Shown: positions 30,715 through 37,843 of the stretch, piece by piece
How positions within the stretch are numbered: position 1 is the first letter of the stretch
Layout of the letters: each line of letters starts with the position of its first letter
Source: Sva-07 sp963698565
GTDB lineage: Bacteria > Actinomycetota > Acidimicrobiia > Acidimicrobiales > Ilumatobacteraceae
Direction: 5' to 3'
Length of the DNA stretch: 64,000 bases
Assembly: GCA_963698565.1 (NCBI GenBank)
Contig: CAVORH010000020.1
Span: forward strand, 238,317 to 302,316
Made by a program: the position numbers and the translations under genes
The notes under the pieces: generated by a model
What the model saw: the letters and a program-made list of their open reading frames with translations, nothing else
Databases searched by the model: none
Told to the model about the DNA's origin: nothing

Positions 30715-31536
30715 GTGAAGCTCGTCTACCTCGGGACGCCCGAGATGGCGGTGCCCCCGTTGCGAGCGCTGGTCGACGCCGGCCACGAGGTCGTCCTGGT
30801 GGTGACGCGGGTCGACAAGCGCCGAGGTCGGGGGAGTGAGGTCTCGCCGAGCCCGGTGAAGGCGGCTGCCCTCGAACTCGGCCTGCCGGTGTCGCACCAT
30901 GTCGACGACGCGCTGGCCGCCGTGAGCGAGCAGGGCGCCGAGTTGGGCGTGGTCGTCGCGTTCGGGCAGATCATCAAGCCCCATGTGCTCGACGTGTTGC
31001 CGATGGTCAACCTGCACTTCTCGTTGCTCCCTCGGTGGCGTGGCGCGGCTCCGGTCGAGCGGGCGCTGCTGGCAGGCGACGAGGTGACGGGCGTGTGCGT
31101 GATGGCGCTGGAGGAGGGCCTCGACACCGGAGGTGTGTACGCCCGTCGTGAGGTGCCGATCGGAGCGGAGACCACGGCCGCCGAGCTGCGCGCGGAGCTG
31201 GTCGAGGTGGGCACGCAACTCCTCGTCGACACCCTCGGCTCCCCGCTCGGCGAACCCGAACCACAGGTGGGCGAGGTCACCCACGCCGCGAAGTTCGCAT
31301 CGGCCGACTTCGAGATCGACTGGAGCCGACCGGCGCAGGACGTGCACCGCTTGATCCGCGTCGGTGGTGCGTGGACCACGTTTCGCGGCAAGCGCCTCAA
31401 GATCAACGCCGCCCGGCTCGTCGACGGCGTGGTCCGTCCCGAGACCGTGCAACCCGAGGGAAAGGCTCCGATGAGCTTCGATGCCTGGCGCAACGGCGCC
31501 CGCCCGACCGCCGACGAACTGTTCGGCACGCTGTGA
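30715..31536 (+). CDS. fmt: Methionyl-tRNA formyltransferase
   Basis: Formylates the initiator Met-tRNA with 10-formyl-tetrahydrofolate. The 273-residue protein begins MKLVYLGTPEMAVPPLRAL. It has the folate and catalytic region MVNLHFSLLPRWRGAAPVERALLAGD and MALEEGLDTGGVY. The tRNA-binding C-terminal domain is shorter than usual (family ~310 residues) but ends cleanly (WTTFRGKRLKINAARLV, then about 45 residues). GTG start follows GGGGAGCGGA. The stop overlaps the rsmB start. Confidence 0.94.
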   Translation: MKLVYLGTPEMAVPPLRALVDAGHEVVLVVTRVDKRRGRGSEVSPSPVKAAALELGLPVSHHVDDALAAVSEQGAELGVVVAFGQIIKPHVLDVLPMVNLHFSLLPRWRGAAPVERALLAGDEVTGVCVMALEEGLDTGGVYARREVPIGAETTAAELRAELVEVGTQLLVDTLGSPLGEPEPQVGEVTHAAKFASADFEIDWSRPAQDVHRLIRVGGAWTTFRGKRLKINAARLVDGVVRPETVQPEGKAPMSFDAWRNGARPTADELFGTL

Positions 31537-32705
31537 CGCAACGCTCCCCGCGCGGTGGCGATCTGCACACCAGCCGCTCCGGCCCCGCCGGCGACCGCTC
31601 GGCGCGCCGGGTGGCGCTCGATGCGTTGCGGCGGATCGAGGCCGACGGTGCGTATGCGAACCTCGTGCTCGGGCCGATGCTCGCCACCTCGGGGCTCTCC
31701 GACATGGACCGTCGCTTCGTCACCGAGCTCGTGTACGGCACGACGCGGATGCGTCGTGCGTGCGACTCGATCGTCGACCGGTTCGTGACCTCGCCACCCG
31801 ACGACGCGACCCGTTCGGTGCTGCGGCTCGGCGCGTATCAGTTGGTCTTCGCGGGCGTGCCGCCGCATGCGGCGGTCGGCGAGACCGTGGGGCTCGCACC
31901 GAAACGCACCCGCGGGTTCGTCAACGCGGTGCTCCGCAAGGTGTCGCGGCTGGCCATCGGGGAGATGAGCTGGCCGTCGGAGGGGGCCCGGCTGAGTTAT
32001 CCGGACTGGATCGTCGATCGGTTCCGGAGCGAACTCGGTGACGACGCGACCTCGGCGCTCGAGCGGATGAACGAGGCGCCCTCGGTGACGACGCGTGCTG
32101 ACGGATACGTCCAGGACGAGTCGTCGCAGTGGGTGGCCGCCGCCGTCGCCGTCACTCAGGGCGAGCGTGTGCTCGACGTGTGTGCGGCCCCGGGCGGCAA
32201 GGCGACGGCGATGGCGAACGCCGGCGCGCGTGTCGTGGCAGCCGATCAACGGCTCGGCCGCGCCCGTCTCGTGCAGGAGAACGCGGCAACCCTCGACCTC
32301 GACCTGCCGGTGGTCGCCGCCGACGGACTGGCGGCACCGTTCCGCTCGGCGTCGTTCGATGCCGTGCTGCTCGATGCGCCGTGCTCCGGACTGGGAGCGC
32401 TGCGCCGTCGGGCCGATGCTCGCTGGCGGATCGAGTCGAACGACATCGTCGAGCTCGCCGCGCTCCAGGCGCGGTTGCTGGCGTCGGCGGCCGACCTGGT
32501 CGCCCCCGGAGGCCGGTTGGTGTACAGCGTGTGCACGATCACGGCAGCGGAATCGGTGGATCATCCCACGCCGGCGGGCTTCGAGGTCGACCCGTCGGCC
32601 CCACCGGCCGGAACGTGGCGATCGTTCGAGCAGGGGTGGCGCGTGCTTCCCCAGGATGCCGACACCGACGGGATGGTGCTGATTCGGTACCGTCGAGTGC
32701 CGTGA
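31533..32705 (+). CDS. rsmB: 16S rRNA cytosine-5 methyltransferase, RsmB family
   Basis: Expected to methylate a cytosine of 16S rRNA (C967 in E. coli). The 390-residue protein has an N-terminal NusB-like domain (SARRVALDALRRIEADGAYANLVL, LRLGAYQLVFAGVPPHAAVGETV). A Rossmann methyltransferase domain follows with VLDVCAAPGGKATAMA and the catalytic DAPCSGLGALRRRADARW; the second Cys region is LVYSVCTITAAES. GTG start overlaps the fmt stop. It is the usual follower of def-fmt. Confidence 0.92.
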   Translation: MTQRSPRGGDLHTSRSGPAGDRSARRVALDALRRIEADGAYANLVLGPMLATSGLSDMDRRFVTELVYGTTRMRRACDSIVDRFVTSPPDDATRSVLRLGAYQLVFAGVPPHAAVGETVGLAPKRTRGFVNAVLRKVSRLAIGEMSWPSEGARLSYPDWIVDRFRSELGDDATSALERMNEAPSVTTRADGYVQDESSQWVAAAVAVTQGERVLDVCAAPGGKATAMANAGARVVAADQRLGRARLVQENAATLDLDLPVVAADGLAAPFRSASFDAVLLDAPCSGLGALRRRADARWRIESNDIVELAALQARLLASAADLVAPGGRLVYSVCTITAAESVDHPTPAGFEVDPSAPPAGTWRSFEQGWRVLPQDADTDGMVLIRYRRVP

Positions 32706-33184
32706 CCGACGCCGCCCGACCGCTCGCCAAGGTGCTGACCGTCAGCGACGGCGTCGTCCACGGAACCCGCGACGACCTGAGCGGGCGAGCGCTCGTCGAG
32801 CACCTGACGGCCAACGGTTTCGATGTCGTCGACCATCGGGTGACCGCCGACGGCGCCGACCTGGTCGCCGAGGCGCTGGTGTCGTTGTGTGACGGCTTCG
32901 CCGGTCTGGTCGTGTCGACGGGCGGCACGGGGTTCGCCCCCCGTGACCAGACGCCGGAGGGAACCCGAGCGGTGATCGAGCGCGAGGCGCCCGGCCTGGC
33001 CGAGGCGATGCGCCTGTGCAATCCGCTCGGTCGGCTCTCCCGTGGTCTCGCCGGCATCCGTGGCGGGGCGATCGTCGTCAACACGCCCGGCAGCACCAAG
33101 GGATGTGTCGAACAGCTCGATGCGGTGATCGACGTGCTGCCGCATGCCCTGCGGCTGCTCCACGACACCGAAACCGGCCACTGA
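32702..33184 (+). CDS. MoaB/Mog family molybdopterin adenylyltransferase-like protein
   Basis: A 160-residue protein of the molybdopterin-binding domain family, which adenylylates molybdopterin or takes part in molybdenum cofactor assembly. Signatures are VLTVSDGVVHGTRDDLSG near the start, GLVVSTGGTGFAPRDQTPE in the middle, and IVVNTPGSTKGCVEQLDAVI near the end. No other molybdenum genes are visible in the window, so the MoaB-versus-Mog choice and actual role remain open. Its GTG overlaps the rsmB stop. Confidence 0.85.
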   Translation: MTDAARPLAKVLTVSDGVVHGTRDDLSGRALVEHLTANGFDVVDHRVTADGADLVAEALVSLCDGFAGLVVSTGGTGFAPRDQTPEGTRAVIEREAPGLAEAMRLCNPLGRLSRGLAGIRGGAIVVNTPGSTKGCVEQLDAVIDVLPHALRLLHDTETGH

Positions 33185-33250
33185 CCCGCCCGCACCTCCA
33201 TTGCCCGGAATCTCGACGCAAATGTCGGGGCGGATGTCGGGGTGGGTGGT

Positions 33251-33256
33251 TAGCCT
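33251..33256 (+). promoter_or_regulatory. Candidate -10 (TAGCCT) for leaderless hisG
   Basis: TAGCCT ends eight bases before the hisG ATG. The 80-base gap upstream also contains ATGTCGGGG twice (33222-33230 and 33234-33242), 12 bases apart, which could be a binding site or chance. Confidence 0.45.
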
Positions 33257-33264
33257 CGGCGGGC

Positions 33265-34137
33265 ATGTTGCGACTGGTCCTTCCGAAAGGCTCCCTGGAG
33301 AAGGCGACGCTCGAACTCTTCGCTGCTGCCGACCTGCCGGTGAGCCGTTCCTCCACCGTCGACTACCAGGCGACGATCGACGACCCCCGGATCGACTCGG
33401 TGCGCATCCTGCGCCCGCAGGAGATCCCGATGTATGTCGCCGAAGGGCTCTTCGACATCGGGATCACGGGTCGCGACTGGGTGGAGGAGACCGGCAGCGT
33501 CGTCGAGAGCCTCGGCGAACTCAAGTACTCCAAGGCGACCAGCAACCCGATCAAGCTCGTGGTCGCTGTCGCCGGTGACAACCCGGCGACGTCGGCAGCC
33601 GACCTTCCGAGCGGCGTCCGGGTGCAGTCGGAGTACCCGGAGCTCACCAAGCGGTTCTTCGCCGACCGCGGCGTCGACGCCGAGGTGAGGCTCTCCTACG
33701 GTGCCACCGAGGCCAAGATTCCCGACATCGCCGATTGCGTCGTCGAGATCACCGAGACGGGTCGGGCGCTCCGTGCTGCTGGCCTGAAGGTGATCGACAC
33801 GATCCTGCTCAGCTACACCGAGGTCGTGGCCAACCCGGCTGCTGCCAAGGATCCCGAGAAGCGTCGAGCGATGGAACAGATCATGACGCTGCTGAACGGC
33901 GTGCTCGACGCCCGTGGCAAGGTGCTGCTGAAGCTCAACGTCACCGAAGAGCGCAAGGAGGCCGTCCTCGCCGTGCTGCCGTCGATGAAGTCGCCGACGC
34001 TGTCCCCGCTCGCCGGGGGCGGGTACGCCGTCGAATCGGTCGTCGAGAAGCAGAAGATCAACCTGGTGATCCCAGCGTTGATCGACGCAGGCGCCACCGA
34101 TCTCGTCGAGATGGCGATCGCCAAGATCGTGCCGTGA
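33265..34137 (+). CDS. hisG: ATP phosphoribosyltransferase
   Basis: First step of histidine synthesis, joining ATP and PRPP. The 290-residue protein is the long form with a C-terminal ACT-like regulatory domain for histidine inhibition. It starts MLRLVLPKGSLEKATLELF and has the RPQEIPMYVAEGLFDIGITG segment. The PRPP loop is in CVVEITETGRALRAAGLKV. KSPTLSPLAGGGYAVESVV marks the regulatory domain. hisE, which is often next to hisG in actinobacteria, is not here. The stop overlaps the GTG of a broken small gene. Confidence 0.95.
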   Translation: MLRLVLPKGSLEKATLELFAAADLPVSRSSTVDYQATIDDPRIDSVRILRPQEIPMYVAEGLFDIGITGRDWVEETGSVVESLGELKYSKATSNPIKLVVAVAGDNPATSAADLPSGVRVQSEYPELTKRFFADRGVDAEVRLSYGATEAKIPDIADCVVEITETGRALRAAGLKVIDTILLSYTEVVANPAAAKDPEKRRAMEQIMTLLNGVLDARGKVLLKLNVTEERKEAVLAVLPSMKSPTLSPLAGGGYAVESVVEKQKINLVIPALIDAGATDLVEMAIAKIVP

Positions 34138-34353
34138 CGGAACTCGATCGCGGAACCGGCCGGCGCGGCGTCGTGACCGTCGTTCGACGAGCAGTCCGGA
34201 CTCGGGGTCGTCACAGCCGACAACGGCACCGAGCACCCGTTCCACTGCATCGAGATCGCCGACGGCACCCGCACCATCGAGGCCGGTGCCGAGGTCAGCT
34301 TCGACCTGCTGGCGAAGTTCGGCCGGTGGGAAGCGGCCAACGTCCGTCGATGA
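34134..34353 (+). pseudogene. Cold-shock-domain-like small protein, frame broken
   Basis: From GTG 34134, overlapping the hisG stop, one frame gives TELDRGTGRRGVVT. At about 34179 the frame one base on gives SFDEQSGLGVVTADNGTEH, then PFHCIEIADGTRTIEAGAEV and a stop at 34353. Joined, it is a ~72-residue OB-fold cold-shock-like protein: G-V-V-T-x-F-D-x-x-x-G-x-G-x-V resembles the first nucleic-acid-binding strand of the CspA fold. One extra base explains the break. RNA-binding aromatic motifs are only partly kept, so function is uncertain. Confidence 0.6.
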
Positions 34354-34685
34354 CCGATCCGGCCGCTGATCGCGAGCGGCAGATCATCGACGTGTTGATG
34401 GCCCTGCGCGAGGGCGAGGTGACCACCTACGGCGACGTCGCCGATGTCGCCGGCCACCCCAAGCAGGCACGCCTCGTCGGAAGGATCCTGGCCACCACCG
34501 ACGTCGACGTCCCCTGGTGGCGGGTGGTCAACGCGTCGGGGCAACTCGTCGCCGGTGATCCGCTGCTGCAGGCGCAGCTGCTGCGAGAGGAGGGTGTCGA
34601 GGTCAGCGACGGACGGGTCCGCGACGCTCCCTCGGGGCGATTCAGCCGGACGGCGCGTCGGAGGCCGCGTCGACCTGGCCCTTGA
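34350..34685 (+). CDS. Alkyltransferase-like (ATL) DNA-binding protein, MGMT family
   Basis: A 111-residue protein with the DNA-binding domain of O6-alkylguanine alkyltransferases: GEVTTYGDVADVAGHPKQARLVGRIL and PWWRVVNASGQLV. The alkyl-accepting Cys of PCHRV is replaced by Trp (PWWRV), so it cannot transfer alkyl groups. ATL proteins bind O6-alkylguanine and signal to nucleotide excision repair. Its 3' end overlaps the convergent DUF1844 gene by 44 bases. Confidence 0.78.
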   Translation: MTDPAADRERQIIDVLMALREGEVTTYGDVADVAGHPKQARLVGRILATTDVDVPWWRVVNASGQLVAGDPLLQAQLLREEGVEVSDGRVRDAPSGRFSRTARRRPRRPGP

Positions 34686-35037
34686 TCTGGACGAAGGCCA
34701 GCCGGATGTTCGCCAGCGCGTCCTGCATCGTCGGGGCGTCCTCGCCGAGCCGATCGCCGAGCCCGTCGACCAGGCACGCCACCGCATCGATCGCCAGGAC
34801 CGCCTGACGCAGGTCGGGCGGTGACGCCGACAGATGGATCGCGGCCAGCTCGTAGAGCCCCATCACGTGGTTGGTGACCACGACCTCCGCAGGAACGTCC
34901 GCCAGTCGGGCGCGGGCCTCGCTCATCTCGCGCTCTGCCTGGGCGATCATGTCGAGCTGCTCGTCGTCGAGCTCGAATTCGGTGTCGTCGGCGGTGGAGC
35001 CATCGCCCACCGTGGGATCAGAGGTTTCATCACTCAC
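34642..35037 (-). CDS. DUF1844 protein
   Basis: A 131-residue acidic protein of unknown function found next to infC in many actinobacteria. After an acidic N-terminal stretch it has the family core DVPAEVVVTNHVMGLYELAA, then LVDGLGDRLGEDAPTMQDAL and NIRLAFVQIKG. GTG 35037 is chosen because TAGGGT lies seven bases upstream on that strand. The gene is divergent from infC and its 3' end overlaps the ATL gene. Confidence 0.8.
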   Translation of the reverse strand: MSDETSDPTVGDGSTADDTEFELDDEQLDMIAQAEREMSEARARLADVPAEVVVTNHVMGLYELAAIHLSASPPDLRQAVLAIDAVACLVDGLGDRLGEDAPTMQDALANIRLAFVQIKGQVDAASDAPSG

Positions 35038-35043
35038 GTGCGC

Positions 35044-35050
35044 TACCCTA
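35044..35050. promoter_or_regulatory. Overlapping divergent -10 hexamers for infC and DUF1844
   Basis: TACCCT (35044-35049) reads on the plus strand and TAGGGT (35050-35045) on the minus. The minus copy is seven bases from the DUF1844 GTG. The plus copy would start an infC leader of about 180 bases near 35057. Confidence 0.45.
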
Positions 35051-35070
35051 CCGACCACAATTGAGGCGAA

Positions 35071-35127
35071 GTGGGGGAGACCCCCACCTGGCCACCACCC
35101 GCAGTGATGCGACCGGTGCGTCCAGGT
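35071..35127 (+). promoter_or_regulatory. Structured infC leader
   Basis: GTGGGGG at 35071-35077 pairs with CCCCCAC at 35081-35087 around AGA. ACCTGG (35086-35091) can pair with CCAGGT (35122-35127), partly competing. The leader then continues to an AGGAG site at 35223-35227. infC leaders are known to be autoregulatory in several phyla; whether this one senses IF3 or L20 is unknown. Confidence 0.4.
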
Positions 35128-35237
35128 CACAAGGCTGAGACCCGCAGGTTCTCCTGATGGTCGCTCCGCGTGCGGTTCGCGTCGAGCACCACCATATTCA
35201 GACACTGGGGAGGCCCATTGCACAGGAGTGATCAGCC

Positions 35238-35924
35238 ATAGCACCGCGACCAGAACAACGGGGCGACCAGCACCGCGTGAACGACCGCATCCGGTCCCGC
35301 GAAGTCCGACTCATCGGACCCACCGGGGATCAACTCGGAATCAAGCCCGTTCCCGAAGCGCTGAGGATGGCCCGAGGTCTCGAACTCGACTTGGTCGAAG
35401 TGGCCCCGAACGCCAACCCTCCCGTCTGCCGGATCATGGACTACGGGAAGTTCAAGTACGAGGAAGGCCAGAAGGCCAAGGAAGCCCGCAAGAAATCGAC
35501 CAACGTGTCGGTGAAGGAAGTCAAGTACCGGCCGAAGATCGGCAAGGGTGACTTCGACACCAAGACACGCAATGTGATCCGCTTCATCGACGAGGGTCAC
35601 AAGGTCAAGATCACCTTGCAGTTCCGCGGACGCGAGATGGCACACCCAGAGCTCGGGTCGAAGATCCTCGACGACGTGCTCGAAGCGGTGGGTCCGGCAG
35701 CAAAGGTCGATACGCAAGCGCGCCTCGAGGGTCGCAGCATGTCGATGACCCTGTCGCCGGACAAGCAAGCCCAGGAAGCGATGAAGAAGGCGGCACTCGA
35801 AGCCGAGCGCAAGGCCCAGGCTGAACAGGCCGAAGCCGAACAGGCGCCGGAAACGGTCGTCGCCAGCGAACCAGAAGAAGGAGCATCCGATGCCGAAGAT
35901 GAAAACGTCGAAGACGGCAGCTAA
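35238..35924 (+). CDS. infC: Translation initiation factor IF-3
   Basis: Binds the 30S subunit and checks initiator codon pairing. The protein has the N-domain NDRIRSREVRLIGPTGDQLGI, LVEVAPNANPPVCRIMDYGKFKYE, and the C-domain FRGREMAHPELGSKIL; an acidic Glu-Ala tail follows. The start is assigned to ATA 35238, ten bases after AGGAG, giving 228 residues. infC genes often use AUU or AUA for self-control. The first conventional start is GTG 35277, which has no ribosome binding site and would begin at NDRIR. The end overlaps rpmI by 35 bases. Confidence 0.88.
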   Translation: MAPRPEQRGDQHRVNDRIRSREVRLIGPTGDQLGIKPVPEALRMARGLELDLVEVAPNANPPVCRIMDYGKFKYEEGQKAKEARKKSTNVSVKEVKYRPKIGKGDFDTKTRNVIRFIDEGHKVKITLQFRGREMAHPELGSKILDDVLEAVGPAAKVDTQARLEGRSMSMTLSPDKQAQEAMKKAALEAERKAQAEQAEAEQAPETVVASEPEEGASDAEDENVEDGS

Positions 35925-36087
35925 GCGATTCAAGAAGACCGGAACCGGTCGTCTGCGTCACGAGCAGCAGAACAACCAGCACAAGTTCGAATACAAGACG
36001 TCGTCGCGCAAGCACCGCCTCGACCGTGATGCCGACGTGCATTCGAGCGACGAGAAGAAGATCAAGCGCCTCCTCGCCGAGCGCTGA
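35890..36087 (+). CDS. rpmI: 50S ribosomal protein L35
   Basis: The 65-residue basic protein begins MPKMKTSKTAAKRFKKTGTG and ends DEKKIKRLLAER, the L35 pattern. Its AAGGAG ribosome binding site and start codon lie inside the 3' end of infC, so translation is probably coupled. Order infC-rpmI-rplT is nearly universal. Confidence 0.96.
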   Translation: MPKMKTSKTAAKRFKKTGTGRLRHEQQNNQHKFEYKTSSRKHRLDRDADVHSSDEKKIKRLLAER

Positions 36088-36114
36088 GACGACCGAGAAA
36101 GAGGAGGAACCGAA

Positions 36115-36471
36115 ATGGCACGTGTCAAGCGTGGTGTGGCGTCGAAGAAGCGCCACAAGAAGGTACTGAAGCAGGCCAAGGGCTACTACGGCAACAAGAG
36201 CCGTTCGTTCCGGGCCGCCAACGAGCAGGTCATGCGGTCGGGCAACTACGCCTTCCGCGACCGTCGCGCCCGCAAGGGCGAGATGCGCCGTCTGTGGATC
36301 CAGCGCATCAACGCCGGGACCCGCCAGCACGACATGAGCTACAGCCGGTTCATCGCCGGGCTGAACGCCGCCGGCATCGAGGTCGACCGCAAGATCCTCT
36401 CGGATCTGGCGATCACCGACCCGGCCGCTTTCGGCAAGCTCGTCGAGACGGCCAAGGGCGCGCTGGCCTGA
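36115..36471 (+). CDS. rplT: 50S ribosomal protein L20
   Basis: The 118-residue RNA-binding protein starts ARVKRGVASKKRHKKVLKQAKGY and has RKGEMRRLWIQRINAGTRQ and YSRFIAGLNAAGIEVDRKIL, all typical. It is preceded by AAAGAGGAGGAACC, a strong ribosome binding site. It acts early in 50S assembly. Confidence 0.97.
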   Translation: MARVKRGVASKKRHKKVLKQAKGYYGNKSRSFRAANEQVMRSGNYAFRDRRARKGEMRRLWIQRINAGTRQHDMSYSRFIAGLNAAGIEVDRKILSDLAITDPAAFGKLVETAKGALA

Positions 36472-36490
36472 ACGGCCACGCACGTGCACG

Positions 36491-37298
36491 ATGAGTGCGC
36501 TGGCGTTCAACAACAGCAAGGTTCAAGAACTGCGGCGCCTCCTGGGGCGCCGCAGTTCGCGTCATGACGCCGGTCGCTTCGTCGTGGAAGGCCCCGTGCT
36601 GGTCGCCGAGGCGGTCGCCGCCGGTTGGACGTGTGTGGCGCAGTTCGTGCCCGCCGGCTCGGGTGCAGCGATCGACGGGGCCGGCCCCGTGTTCGAACTG
36701 GCCGATGGGGTGCTCGAACGGGTGGCACCGACCGAGGCACCGCAGGCGCCGCTCGCGATCGTGGCGATGCCCGACATCGATCCGGGGCTGCTGGTTAGCG
36801 GCCCGGTTCGTCGTCGTGCTCGAGCGTGTGACCGACCCGGGCAACCTCGGCACGATCCTGCGGTCGGCGGAGGCCGCGGGCGCCGATCTGGTGGTGACCA
36901 CGCCTGGCAGTGTCGATCCGTACAACCCGAAGGTGGTGCGGTCGTCGGCCGGCGCGGTGTTCCACGTCCCGGTGGTCACGGCGACGATCGAGGAGGTCGC
37001 CGCCGCCGGCCTCGAGCTGTTCGGCACCTCGAGCCATCGCCATCCGGGTCGAACGGTGACATCGCACACCGATGCCGACCTGTCCGGCCGGATCGCGATC
37101 GTGATGGGCAACGAGGCGGCCGGTCTTCCGGACGACTGGAACGACGATGCCGGGCCGATCCGGTCGTGGGTGACGATCCCGCACCAGGGCCGCAGCGAAT
37201 CGCTCAACGTCGCGATGGCGACCACGGTGCTCGTCTTCGAGGCCGCCCGCCAACGCGCGGGTCAGTGGTCGTCGAGCACGTCGAACGACGGCGGGTAG
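36491..37298 (+). pseudogene. TrmH/SpoU-family RNA 2'-O-methyltransferase, frame broken
   Basis: From ATG 36491 one frame gives SKVQELRRLLGRRSSRHDAG and FVVEGPVLVAEAVAAGW, the N-terminal RNA-binding start. Near 36810 a frame one base later gives FVVVLERVTDPGNLGTILRS (motif 1), then IAIVMGNEAAGLPDDW and the knot motif IPHQGRSESLNVAMATTVLV, ending at 37298. The gene following rplT is a TrmH-type methyltransferase (tsnR) in mycobacteria too. A single extra base near GGCCCGGTTCG explains the break. The 3' end overlaps the convergent GNAT gene by 37 bases. Confidence 0.8.
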
Positions 37299-37813
37299 AC
37301 CACGCGCCCCCGGAGCGCGGGGTCGTCGTTGGTCAACCGCAGCACCTGGGCGGCCTCGGGCGACGCCCAGTCGGGCAGCGGCATCGTGATCCCGTGCCCT
37401 GCGGCGGCTTCGAAGCCGAAGCGTGAGTAGTAGCGAGGATCGCCCTCGAGGACGACGAGCGGCTCGCCACGCCGGTCGGCCAGGTTCGTGACCGCTCGGA
37501 CCAGTTCGCTCCCGACGCCACGACCGTGAAGATCGGGGTCGACGGCCAGTGGCGACAGCATCACGATGTCGTGCTCGGCGTCGGGTTCGACGGTGGTATC
37601 GAGGAGTCGGCAACCGCTGATCATCACGTGACCGACCACCGAACCGCCGACGGTGGCGACGAGCGAGAGCTCCGCGAGGTACTCGCCCGAGGCGCGGATG
37701 GCGTCGACGAGGCGCGCCTCGGCCGGCGAACCGAAGGCCCGTGTGACCACGACGGCGATCCGCTCGTGGTCGTCCGGTGTCTCGGGGCGAATCGTGACGG
37801 GGAGCGGCGCCAT
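37262..37813 (-). CDS. GNAT family N-acetyltransferase (YhbS-like)
   Basis: A 183-residue acyl-CoA-dependent acetyltransferase. The acetyl-CoA-binding loop is LSPLAVDPDLHGRGVGSELV, followed by VVLEGDPRYYSRFGFEAAAGHG, which is characteristic of the YhbS group. The substrate is unknown. A tandem 12-base repeat lies just upstream of its start. Confidence 0.82.
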   Translation of the reverse strand: MAPLPVTIRPETPDDHERIAVVVTRAFGSPAEARLVDAIRASGEYLAELSLVATVGGSVVGHVMISGCRLLDTTVEPDAEHDIVMLSPLAVDPDLHGRGVGSELVRAVTNLADRRGEPLVVLEGDPRYYSRFGFEAAAGHGITMPLPDWASPEAAQVLRLTNDDPALRGRVVYPPSFDVLDDH

Positions 37814-37817
37814 CTCA

Positions 37818-37841
37818 GATCGGATTCACGATCGGATTCAC
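37818..37841. repeat. Tandem 12-bp direct repeat
   Basis: GATCGGATTCAC occurs twice with no gap in the 30 bases between the uppP stop and the GNAT start. It may be a local duplication or a paired binding site near the GNAT start. Confidence 0.6.
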
Positions 37842-37843
37842 GG

